DNA of 34,299 bases from Planctomycetota bacterium (GTDB lineage Bacteria > Planctomycetota > E44-bin39), in the NCBI GenBank assembly GCA_004376375.1, contig SOJX01000044.1, positions 1-34,299 of the forward strand, given 5' to 3'. Shown in pieces: positions 1-7,814 of this stretch. Position 1 is the first letter of the stretch, and each line of letters opens with the position of its first letter. The position numbers were made by a program, and so were the translations under genes. Under the pieces are notes generated by a model, which worked only from the letters and a program-made list of their open reading frames with translations, searched no databases and was not told where the DNA came from.

Positions 1-151
1 GTCCGCCTTGCTTGCCTGCCTGCTGACCGCCCTGCTTGCCTGCCTGCTGGCCGCCCTGCTTGCCTGCTTGTTGTCCGCCTTGCTTGCCTGCCTGCTGACC
101 GCCCTGCTTGCCTGCCTGCTGGCCGCCTTGCTTGCCGGCCTGCTGGCCGCC
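1..151 (-). repeat. 24-bp coding tandem repeat (octapeptide GGQQAGKQ) with a 72-bp higher-order period
   Basis: Six complete 24-bp units lie at 128-151, 104-127, 80-103, 56-79, 32-55 and 8-31, with a seventh cut by the window edge. All encode the same octapeptide. Silent differences recur every third unit: the unit at 80-103 matches 8-31, 104-127 matches 32-55, and the variant unit at 56-79 is restarted at 1-7. This points to duplication of 72-bp blocks. Confidence 0.9.
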
Positions 152-1756
152 GGCATACTTTTCAAGCTGGCGCGCGGTCTCTCCAACCTGCCCTGCAAGA
201 TCTTCCTGACGGTTGGAAAGCGAAGCCATTTTCTCTTCTCTCGCTATCGCTTTCTTGGCGCGTGCGGCAACGAGGTTACCGCGCGCACCCTTGAGCCCTG
301 CAATCGCTTTCTTAATCGCTTCAACCGCCTGCGTCCGCGAGGCATCAGATGATAGTGCAGCCTTCTGCCCCTTCTGCGTATCGGCGGAAGCATTCCCGGC
401 CTTGGAGGACGCATTGCTGAGGTGCTTTCCTGCTTTTTCCATTTCCTTGGCAGCGTCGCCAAGAGAGCGGGACGCACTTGCCATATTGCGGGCACTCGAG
501 CGCTGGCCCCGTTTTCCAGAAGCGGACTTTGCCGCCTTGCCGACTTTTTCGGAAAGGTTCGATGCCTTTTTCGACGCGCCTTTTTCCATGCCCGAAAGGG
601 CGCCCATTTTCTCGGCAAGCTGTTTCATTTTCCGGGCCAGCTCTTTTGCGGCCTGGGAGCTTGAAGGGGTAGCCTTACTCTCTGAGGGTTTACCTGCTTT
701 GGCCACGCCGCCCTCGCCCGGTTTTTCCTGTTTGCCGGCGGTTTTTTCCTGACCGCTCCTGGTTCCTTCCCCGGATTTTGCGGTCTTTTCGCCGGGTCCT
801 TCTTTACCTTCTTTACCTGCCTTCTTTTCCCCTTCTCCGGGGGAACCGGGCTGTTTTCCCGCTACGGGCTTACCTGTTTTTTCGCCCTTTTTCTCTGCTT
901 CAGATTCTTCAGCCTTTCCCTGTTCAGATTCAGACGGCTGGGCGCTTTCGCCGAGATCTTTGAGCGCTTTTTCCTGCTCTCCGATCATATCGTTGAGCTC
1001 TTCGATGTATCCATCAATGCGTGAAGCTTCCGCATCAACGGCAGCCTGGGTTTCTTCTGCCTTCTCCGTCTCCTTCTGCAATTCCGTTTCATCATCGAGA
1101 AGCTTTTCCACCTTTTTTATGGCTTCGTCGAGCGACTGGAGTTTGGAAGATTTTCCCTCCTCGGATTTTCTGGCGGGTTGTTCGAGCAGTTTCCTCTGCT
1201 CGGCCTGGAGTTCCTCGATTCTCTTCTGGAGGTCTTTCAGGTTCCTGATCTGATCCTTGTCTGCATTGACGTCGCCCTGTTTATCCTTCAGTTCCCGCTG
1301 CTTGTCGATAAGCTCCTGGATGGATCGGAGCGCTTCGGCATTTTCGCGCTCTTTCTTATCAATATCGAGCTGTTCCTGCCGCCCGACGAGTATCTTCAGA
1401 ATCTCGTCGAGGTGCCCGATAACCTGCTGCTGCTTCTCGGCGGCGGCGAGCAGGTCGCCTTTCTTGATAAGGTTCTTTATCTTTTCCATCTCGCTTTCGA
1501 TGTTGCGCTTCTGGGTTTCGGCAAAACCCTCGCGCAGCCTCTTGGCCTCTTCCGGGTGGGACTCGCCGAGCTGTCCGGCGAGGTCATCCATCTTGCGGGA
1601 AATAATTTTAAGCTTGTTCTCGATCGTAGCCTGGTCCTTTGCAAGACGTTCCCTCAGGAACTCATTGGAATCTTCCGCGGCGACAGCCGCGCCCGCCGGC
1701 GACATAACCACGCAAACGGCGACCATGCTCATGAGAACGAAATTGAAGTATTTCAT
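1..1756 (-). CDS. Secreted coiled-coil protein with Gly-Gln-Ala-Lys octapeptide repeats (3' end outside window)
   Basis: The frame reads from ATG at 1756 off the left edge, with 585 codons visible and no stop. A GAGGTG ribosome site lies just upstream. Residues 1-27 form a Sec signal (hydrophobic core, AVAAE-type cleavage site). Residues about 30-260 are a charged Lys/Glu/Gln heptad-like coiled coil. Residues about 260-350 are Gly/Lys/Glu/Pro-rich and low in complexity, followed by an Ala/Ser/Lys helical stretch. The visible C-terminus is six full copies of an octapeptide GGQQAGKQ. No catalytic domain is recognisable. It is the last visible gene of the MoxR cluster, 133 bp after the DUF4175-like gene, so a role as an exported scaffold is inferred from context only. 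A family name cannot be assigned. Confidence 0.8.
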   Translation of the reverse strand, partial: MKYFNFVLMSMVAVCVVMSPAGAAVAAEDSNEFLRERLAKDQATIENKLKIISRKMDDLAGQLGESHPEEAKRLREGFAETQKRNIESEMEKIKNLIKKGDLLAAAEKQQQVIGHLDEILKILVGRQEQLDIDKKERENAEALRSIQELIDKQRELKDKQGDVNADKDQIRNLKDLQKRIEELQAEQRKLLEQPARKSEEGKSSKLQSLDEAIKKVEKLLDDETELQKETEKAEETQAAVDAEASRIDGYIEELNDMIGEQEKALKDLGESAQPSESEQGKAEESEAEKKGEKTGKPVAGKQPGSPGEGEKKAGKEGKEGPGEKTAKSGEGTRSGQEKTAGKQEKPGEGGVAKAGKPSESKATPSSSQAAKELARKMKQLAEKMGALSGMEKGASKKASNLSEKVGKAAKSASGKRGQRSSARNMASASRSLGDAAKEMEKAGKHLSNASSKAGNASADTQKGQKAALSSDASRTQAVEAIKKAIAGLKGARGNLVAARAKKAIAREEKMASLSNRQEDLAGQVGETARQLEKYAGGQQAGKQGGQQAGKQGGQQAGKQGGQQAGKQGGQQAGKQGGQQAGKQGG

Positions 1757-1889
1757 GCCATCACCTCATAGTTTTTGGCGTTAACGTTTCCGAATCTCCC
1801 CTCTTCCCACGTTACACGAGATACATGTTGCAGGCATAAACCGGCCCGCAGGATTATCCGATGTGTGCATCATTTAGACGCACACGGCG

Positions 1890-4142
1890 TTATTTCGGTT
1901 CCCCCTGCAGGAGTTTTTTGAGTGATTCCCACGATCCCTCCTGCATGCGCTTGAGGCGTTCGACTTCGCGTATGATATCGTTTATGTCCGACCAGTCGGT
2001 CAAGCGGTCGACAATGCCCTGCAGCGAGTCGATCACCTGTTCCTGCGCTTCGATGGCGCGCTCGATGTTTTCGACCGGGTCTTCCTTATATGATTTTTCC
2101 TTCGCCCGCTCGAGCTCGCGCGTCACACTCGGGATCGTCTCTTTCGCCAGGTCCTCGAGCATGCGCTGGATGTTGGCAAACTCCGCGAAAGTATCGGGCG
2201 AGATAATCTTGTTGTCCTTCATGGTCTGCATCACGCGCGCAAAATCCTCGGCAAGCCTGGATATGGGACGCCCGATACGCTCCTGCTGGTCCGCTCTAAT
2301 GAGCGACGTCTGGGCCTTCATTTCCCGGTCATACTTCTTTTCCGACACGATTTCGGAGGCAAGGTCGCTCAGCGAATCCCGCGTCTTGCGCTGGAACTCC
2401 TTCGTCCGCCGCAGGTTGTCCCTTATCCTGTCAATGACCTGTGCGTACGTGTGCTTGAGCTCATCGGGAGAAACGATTCGGATCTTGAACTCGTCGCTCT
2501 TGCCGAGTCCCGGTCCGCCGATCTCCTTGGCGTCCCCGGCCTCCATGTGATAGAAGATCGTGTCGCCGACTTTCAGCCCAATCGTCGATAGGTCCCACAC
2601 GAACCTGTGGTTGACTTTCTTGCCGCCCAGGCCGGACACGTTTCCCCAGTCAAGCAGTACGGGCTTTGTCTCCTCTATCCCCGACGCCGTTTCGCGTCTG
2701 CGCAGCCAGAAACAGCGGAGACTCTCGACGCCGTAGTCGTCAGTCACATCGACTTTGAGCGTAACCTCCGCGACGGGCGTCGACTCGATATTCTTTCCGG
2801 GCATCTTGATGGCAACCCGCGGCGGCGTGTCGGGAATCGGGGTCAGCTGGAAATAGGCGGGCTTTGACTCGAAGTCCTGCACGTCTCTCAGGAAGAAGCG
2901 GTACCGGGTCGCCTTGGGCGGGATACGGAACGCCCCCTCTATAACGTTTCCCGTGCCTTCGGGGAAATCGTGGGTAACCGGCTTGGGCTCTTCCTTTTCA
3001 GAAACCGGAATAGAGCCGATGCGTCCGATACGACCGCCCTCGAACGTTGCGGGCGCATCGCCAATCGGGGCAATGCCCATCAGCTTTGCGAACTTGACCG
3101 GCTTGGACGTGTATGCCTTGAACCGAACGAGCGCGCCCTCGGGCTCCCGCAGGTTGCCCGTGTAATGTTTCCTGGGCGGAGGGAAACCGCTCTCGGTTAC
3201 GTATGGCGGGTACTCGATATCGCAGACTATCGACTCGATATGCGGCCTCGTGAGAACCCTGACCATGTAGGGTTTGTCTTCGGAGCTGAAATCACCGCCC
3301 TCCACGAAGAACTTGAAAGAGGCGCCCACCGGGTCGAAGGTCCGTGAAAAGATTTCCGTACCGTGCGCTTCCATATCGAAAGTGTCGACGCGCTTCTTTC
3401 CACCGACTGGGTTCCCCAGGTCGTCGACGAACCATGCGGTCAGCGTAACGTGCCGCGGCGGTCGCTTGCCGACGGAGCGGAACAGTATTTCGAGCATTTC
3501 CCCGTGCGCCACAGTAAGGTCTTCGATTTTATTGATCAGGACGAGCTCGTTGACTTTCGGCCATTCCCTGTCCGACAGGAGCACCTGTCTGGAAAACCAC
3601 ATCCCTGCATTTTCCGGATATGTTTTGGCGTACAGCCCGATTGCAACTATACCCAGAAGCGCCCACAGGGCGAAGCGATATGCTTTCCCCGGCTTCACCG
3701 CACGGTTGAAATCGACGCCCCTGGATTTCGTTGCCGTGCCTAAAACGACCTTCGCCACAAGCACCGGGCTGTTGAATTCGAATTCAAGCTGCCGGTCGCG
3801 GGAGAACTGGACGGTCGAGATAAGGGAGTCGTAAAAGGCTTTTTCGCCGCCGGCGTATTCCTCCTCGACCATTATCGCGAGCGAATCCTGGTCCAGCCTG
3901 CGTGCAAGCGGTCTGAGTAGCCAGCGCCTCGCCGCAAAGGTCAGGAGCACCAGCGCGACCAGGTCCAGAAACGCGCGCATCCCCCACGGAAGCGGAGTCG
4001 TATAATCGAAAAGGAACGTGAAGACAATCATCGCAAACAGTACCAGGATGAGTATGGCACATCCCTCGATGAACGCGGTTGTCTTCAGGCGCGCCCTGAG
4101 CGCGCCCAGCTTCCGGTCGATTATTTCAGGGAGCGTTATCAC
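1890..4142 (-). CDS. Large membrane-anchored protein, DUF4175-like
   Basis: It encodes about 750 residues. I place the start at GTG 4142 rather than at an in-frame ATG at 4205, because GGAG lies 5-10 bases upstream of the GTG and the longer start would overlap the preceding gene by 52 bp. Two adjacent hydrophobic segments lie near residues 25-70 and a third near 150-170. These are followed by a long extracytoplasmic part with beta-rich Ig-like stretches and a charged helical C-terminus (residues about 560-750). The topology matches the DUF4175-type proteins that occur beside MoxR/DUF58/VWA genes; the family assignment is from memory of architecture, not from a search. It follows the toroid gene by 11 bp and is presumably cotranscribed. 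Its function is unknown; a role in the envelope complex of this operon is inferred. Confidence 0.75.
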   Translation of the reverse strand: MITLPEIIDRKLGALRARLKTTAFIEGCAILILVLFAMIVFTFLFDYTTPLPWGMRAFLDLVALVLLTFAARRWLLRPLARRLDQDSLAIMVEEEYAGGEKAFYDSLISTVQFSRDRQLEFEFNSPVLVAKVVLGTATKSRGVDFNRAVKPGKAYRFALWALLGIVAIGLYAKTYPENAGMWFSRQVLLSDREWPKVNELVLINKIEDLTVAHGEMLEILFRSVGKRPPRHVTLTAWFVDDLGNPVGGKKRVDTFDMEAHGTEIFSRTFDPVGASFKFFVEGGDFSSEDKPYMVRVLTRPHIESIVCDIEYPPYVTESGFPPPRKHYTGNLREPEGALVRFKAYTSKPVKFAKLMGIAPIGDAPATFEGGRIGRIGSIPVSEKEEPKPVTHDFPEGTGNVIEGAFRIPPKATRYRFFLRDVQDFESKPAYFQLTPIPDTPPRVAIKMPGKNIESTPVAEVTLKVDVTDDYGVESLRCFWLRRRETASGIEETKPVLLDWGNVSGLGGKKVNHRFVWDLSTIGLKVGDTIFYHMEAGDAKEIGGPGLGKSDEFKIRIVSPDELKHTYAQVIDRIRDNLRRTKEFQRKTRDSLSDLASEIVSEKKYDREMKAQTSLIRADQQERIGRPISRLAEDFARVMQTMKDNKIISPDTFAEFANIQRMLEDLAKETIPSVTRELERAKEKSYKEDPVENIERAIEAQEQVIDSLQGIVDRLTDWSDINDIIREVERLKRMQEGSWESLKKLLQGEPK

Positions 4143-4153
4143 CCGTTTTTCTC

Positions 4154-5329
4154 CTATCGCAGAAACAGCGGCAGATACCTGTACGGGAGTTCCATAATAA
4201 TGCACGCCATCGCGGTGGCGTAATTCGGGCCGACCCTGTCATGCCACCGGCCGTCGGGGAACTGGCCGTTCGCGATATCGCCGGCGACTTTGCGGTACCA
4301 CCTCTTCCACTTTTCGCCGCCTACCTGGAAAAAAACCTGGGCGGCGTAGTACTGGCCGTAAAAGTACTCGAAGTTGGTTCTCATCCCAACCTTTCTCGGC
4401 TGTCGTCCCCTTGTCTCCAAATACTTGACACCCTTTTTGACTTCCCTGACGTTATATTCACCCGCGTACATCAGGGAAGCGACGCCGGCAGCGGTCAGAG
4501 CGTACGTAACACGCGACATCTGTCCCTTCTTGAGCTCCTTAATCTGATACCAGAAACCTCCGTCGACAGCGCGGGCCGATTCGCGGACGTAGTCAAGCGC
4601 ACGGTCAATCGCGGACTTGGGGACAAAAATGCCTGAATTCCGCGCCGCGCGCAGAGCCATCAGGGTCGTCACCGTTACCGAAATGTCGCTGTCGGTCGCC
4701 TGTGGCAGGTATCGCCACGCGCCTTCATGGTTCTGCGCGCTTACGATCTGCTTGACGGCCGCGCGCAGCGTTTCGCCGAGCTTGAACTTTTCAGGGAAAG
4801 TGCTTTCATGCGTCATGCCGTAGGCCTCTGCAAGCGCAAGCGTGGCGAAGGAATGCTCGTACATGCGGCTATCCGCACACTTGATGAACCCGGTCGCCTT
4901 TTTGCGGCACTTCATTAGAAACAGTACGGCTTTTCGCACGTTCTCGCCGTAGCGCCCGCGCCCCGGCACGTCACCGTGCGCCATGAAAGCTATGGCGGCA
5001 AGAGCGGTAACGCCGACATTCTTGTCGTTGTCGGTGTTATTCATGGTAACGGCCGAGTAATTGTTGGAGATTTTTCTTCCGACCTTGCAGCGCCAGGAGC
5101 CGTCAGAGTCGTCCTGCGTTGACGCAAGGTACGCGAGGCCGCGCTCGATTGCCCTACGAATTTTTCGTGTAATCTCTCCGCGAAAATCGAGGTTGTCTTT
5201 CGACGGCGTGAAGGCGCCCGCGGGCGGTACGGGGAAGCCGGCCGGACCGGGGCGGCCCACCACCGGCAGGGCGAACCCTAAGGCAAGGACCACAATCAGT
5301 AGAAATATTCGCCGAAAGCGGATACTCAT
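4154..5329 (-). CDS. Exported alpha/alpha-toroid protein (prenyltransferase/squalene-oxidase repeat type)
   Basis: It encodes about 391 residues from ATG 5329, whose A overlaps the last base of the upstream stop (TGATG), implying coupled translation; an in-frame TTG sits one codon earlier. Residues 1-25 are a hydrophobic signal. The body repeats paired helices that end in Trp motifs: DGSW, EGAWRY, GGFWY and DGRWHD, the QW-like signature of squalene cyclase and prenyltransferase toroids. No DxDD cyclase motif is visible, and at under 400 residues it is far shorter than real squalene-hopene cyclases (about 630), so it is unlikely to be an enzyme of hopanoid synthesis. Such proteins are common beside MoxR/VWA clusters in planctomycetes. 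Its role is unknown; a protein-binding scaffold is the simplest guess. Confidence 0.85.
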   Translation of the reverse strand: MSIRFRRIFLLIVVLALGFALPVVGRPGPAGFPVPPAGAFTPSKDNLDFRGEITRKIRRAIERGLAYLASTQDDSDGSWRCKVGRKISNNYSAVTMNNTDNDKNVGVTALAAIAFMAHGDVPGRGRYGENVRKAVLFLMKCRKKATGFIKCADSRMYEHSFATLALAEAYGMTHESTFPEKFKLGETLRAAVKQIVSAQNHEGAWRYLPQATDSDISVTVTTLMALRAARNSGIFVPKSAIDRALDYVRESARAVDGGFWYQIKELKKGQMSRVTYALTAAGVASLMYAGEYNVREVKKGVKYLETRGRQPRKVGMRTNFEYFYGQYYAAQVFFQVGGEKWKRWYRKVAGDIANGQFPDGRWHDRVGPNYATAMACIIMELPYRYLPLFLR

Positions 5330-7584
5330 CAATCACTCTCCTTGGCAGCGGACCTTCGCGCCGTTCTCGAGCGCTTTTCCAGCGGCACGCCGCGGAAAAC
5401 CGTGGCATACATCTTCGAGGTCGTAATAAAATAATCTCCTGCAATCAACAGGTTCCCGGCTTCCTCCGTAGGCCTTTTGAAGATATGCTCGTGTACGCGG
5501 TCACCGTTTCTGATATTATATACGCGGAATCCCCGCCTGTGTGGGATATAGACATATCTCTTTGAAAGGCAGCCCGCTGCAACCGCGTAGCGGTTCGTCT
5601 CCAGCTCGACTTTCCATATTCTCAGTCCGGTCTTTATATCAATCGCCATAATCCTGGATCCCGAGAATATAACTTTACCGGACGACACGCCTACCATTCG
5701 GTTAACCACCGTGGGATAAGGTCCTTTATCTTCGCCATGATGATCGTACTTGATGTTCCAGCGCAACTTCCCCGTCTCCAGTTCGAAAGCGTAGCAGAGC
5801 CTGGAATCAAGCGGAGTAGTAATAACTACGTCGTCTGAAATAACGGGCGGCGAGTTTTCCCAGAACATCTCTCGCTTAATGGTTATATGCCGCACGGCGG
5901 CTTCGATTTCGATTTCATCGTAAGCGCGGATCCAGAGGATACGCCCTGTTTCTCCGTCAACGGCGGCGAGCGCGCCCAGGTTGGTGCAAAAGTAGACGAT
6001 GCCATCGCGCTCGGCCAGCGGCGATATCAGTGGCTCCCTCGATTGCGCGCCGAACATCGTCAGTTCCAGCTTGTTGTAGCAGATCGGCGTCATCCATTCG
6101 CATTTGCCGCTGTGGACGTTGAAGGCAACAAGCTTGGCGATAGTCCACTCGGAGTTGTCGTAGGCGGAGACAATCATCTTGTCTCCCACCCGCACGGGCG
6201 CGATCGGGACGGCGTGGTGCGCGTTCTCGGAAACATCGCAGAAAAGCCTTGTGCTCCACAGGGTCCGCCCGGGTTTGTCGAACGCGAACATGTTTCGCTC
6301 GTACATTTTCCCGCGAACGTCAATACCCATGTAGTTGGTACCGCCCCACTTCCCGGTTGTAAGCGAGCTGTAAAGCCCGTCGCGGTCCACATGCAGCGAG
6401 TAAATAAGCTGGCGGTTGTTTTCCAGTTCCTTGTTCTCTTCTTCCTCGGGATACCGCATCGCGGGCGCGGCGAAGGGCCGCAGCCGCTTGCCGTTTTTCA
6501 GGTCTATCACGCCCACAAAGTGCTGCGCCGGGATAAAAACTTTTCCACCGTAGACCGCGGGGAAGAACGGGTAATAGTCAGTTACATCCTGTTGAACCCT
6601 CTGCTGGCTTATTCCGAAATAACGCCCCTGGTTAACGGACTCCACCGGGCTGCCGTAATTCCTGATCCTGTCGTAAACGCCGACAATCCCGCCCGGCACC
6701 AGGTCTCTTTCGGCAAGCCTGTTTCGCTGCTGGTTGCCGCGAAGCGTCGGCCAGTTCGCAAGGAGCTCCTTCAGCCTCGCCCGGTCTACTCGCCGGTGCA
6801 GCGCGGCATCGGTCAGCTTCATCAGCAACTGGCCGATCGTCAGCGAGCCTTCTTCCGGCAAAACGCCCGCGGGCTTCTTGTCCATCCCGTTTTCTTTGGC
6901 GTATTTTACAAGCCCCAGTATCTTCTTTGCGTCGCCCGACGCGCTGTACGCGAAAGCGGCCTTGACGAGCGCGTCTTCCCTGGGCTTATCGGGGTTGGGA
7001 TAGAAATCGATGAGCATCCTGAACCACTTCGCGGCGCGGCGGTACCGTCCGGACTCGAAATCAAGCGAGCCCAGCTTCAGGAGCGCTTCATCCGTATAGC
7101 TTGACGGGAAATACCTTTCCACGATTTCAACGAGCATCTTCCGGTCGCGGCATCGCTCCCATCCCGAGAATTGGGCGCCGGCGGCCGTGTCGTAGTATTC
7201 CCTGAACACGTCGTAAGCTTCTTTCGGGAGCGCGTGAATGCGCCTGCGCAGGATTACGCCGAAGTTTTCATAAAAATTGTATGTAACCTGGTAGAGCATT
7301 TCACCGTGGCACTCCATCGCCCGGTCCGCGGTCTTGAAGTAATCGAGCCATTTCTTTTCCCTGGCAAGGCGGTCGAGCTGCTCGAATACTTCATCAGCAT
7401 TCGGCGCAATAAGCGAAATTGTCAGCTTGTTTGCGCTTGCCTCGTTTTCACCGGCGGATACCGGCCTCAAGCCTTCATTGCGCACGGTCATCAGCACGGC
7501 AATAACGCAAAAGCACAGCAACATGCGCACAAAACGCGGCCAACGGGTTCCGCCGGTTCCTTTTGGACTTTTCGCAATCATCAT
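5329..7584 (-). CDS. TPR plus PQQ-like beta-propeller exported protein
   Basis: It encodes about 751 residues. Candidate starts are ATG 7599 and ATG 7584. I prefer 7584 because AAGGA sits 7 bases upstream, whereas the first ATG has its purine run almost touching it. Residues about 20-50 form the signal or anchor. Residues about 60-280 are helical TPR-like, with a YRRAAKWFRMLIDFYP unit. From about residue 310 to the end is a propeller of PQQ-type blades, with repeats of the kind LVAFNVHSGKCEWMTP, LAAVDGETGRILW and IMAIDIKTGLRIWKV. A catalytic alcohol dehydrogenase is not supported, because the disulphide and calcium-site residues of that class are not evident; a binding platform is likelier. 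The ribosome site and first codons lie within the period-8 repeat that fills the upstream gap. Confidence 0.85.
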   Translation of the reverse strand: MMIAKSPKGTGGTRWPRFVRMLLCFCVIAVLMTVRNEGLRPVSAGENEASANKLTISLIAPNADEVFEQLDRLAREKKWLDYFKTADRAMECHGEMLYQVTYNFYENFGVILRRRIHALPKEAYDVFREYYDTAAGAQFSGWERCRDRKMLVEIVERYFPSSYTDEALLKLGSLDFESGRYRRAAKWFRMLIDFYPNPDKPREDALVKAAFAYSASGDAKKILGLVKYAKENGMDKKPAGVLPEEGSLTIGQLLMKLTDAALHRRVDRARLKELLANWPTLRGNQQRNRLAERDLVPGGIVGVYDRIRNYGSPVESVNQGRYFGISQQRVQQDVTDYYPFFPAVYGGKVFIPAQHFVGVIDLKNGKRLRPFAAPAMRYPEEEENKELENNRQLIYSLHVDRDGLYSSLTTGKWGGTNYMGIDVRGKMYERNMFAFDKPGRTLWSTRLFCDVSENAHHAVPIAPVRVGDKMIVSAYDNSEWTIAKLVAFNVHSGKCEWMTPICYNKLELTMFGAQSREPLISPLAERDGIVYFCTNLGALAAVDGETGRILWIRAYDEIEIEAAVRHITIKREMFWENSPPVISDDVVITTPLDSRLCYAFELETGKLRWNIKYDHHGEDKGPYPTVVNRMVGVSSGKVIFSGSRIMAIDIKTGLRIWKVELETNRYAVAAGCLSKRYVYIPHRRGFRVYNIRNGDRVHEHIFKRPTEEAGNLLIAGDYFITTSKMYATVFRGVPLEKRSRTARRSAAKESD

Positions 7585-7809
7585 TCCCTTATCCTTCATT
7601 TCCTTATTCTAAGACACGCGCAGCAAGCTGCGCCGCTAAATGAAGAAGTGATAAGAAAATAAGTAGATAAGGAAACAAGTAAATAAATAAAAGAATTTTT
7701 AATTATAACCTTGTTCCCTTATTCCCTTGTTTCCTTGTTTCCTTATTACCTTATTTCCTTATTTCCTTATTTCCTTATTCCCTTGTTCCCTTATTTCCTT
7801 ATTCCCTTC
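7584..7809. repeat. Period-8 degenerate tandem repeat, TTCCTTAT-type, with inverted arm (locus A)
   Basis: On the plus strand, TTCCTTAT/TTCCCTTA/TTCCCTTG units run from about 7708 to 7809, and a shorter arm of the same word lies at 7584-7610. Between them, 7645-7690 carries the complementary words (ATAAG, AAGGAAAC, AAGTAAAT). The block fills the whole gap between two genes of the same operon and reaches into the start of the downstream gene. The long arms could pair in the transcript. Confidence 0.85.
7618..7641. other. Short hairpin with CGCTAAAT tail (copy 1)
   Basis: A 7-bp perfect stem GCGCAGC/GCTGCGC flanks AA (7618-7633) and is directly followed by CGCTAAAT (7634-7641). The same architecture with a different stem is found at 21210-21233. 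No T-run follows, so it is not a classical terminator. Confidence 0.75.
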
Positions 7810-7814
7810 CTCAA

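Noticed and set aside
8..352. Plus-strand open frame rich in Leu-Ala-Cys that looks like a small membrane peptide
   Set aside because: It is the exact complement of the Gly-Gln-Ala-Lys repeat of the minus-strand gene; the hydrophobic look comes from reading that repeat backwards.
1860..1889. GTGTGC/GCACAC inverted repeat after the DUF4175-like gene
   Set aside because: The stem is only 6 bp with no T-run; too weak to call a terminator.
4154..5329. Squalene-hopene cyclase
   Set aside because: The toroid repeats are present, but the DxDD motif and about 240 residues are missing and the protein is exported.
5329..7584. PQQ-dependent alcohol dehydrogenase
   Set aside because: The propeller blades are there, but no calcium/PQQ site residues or adjacent Cys pair can be identified, and the N-terminus is TPR-like.
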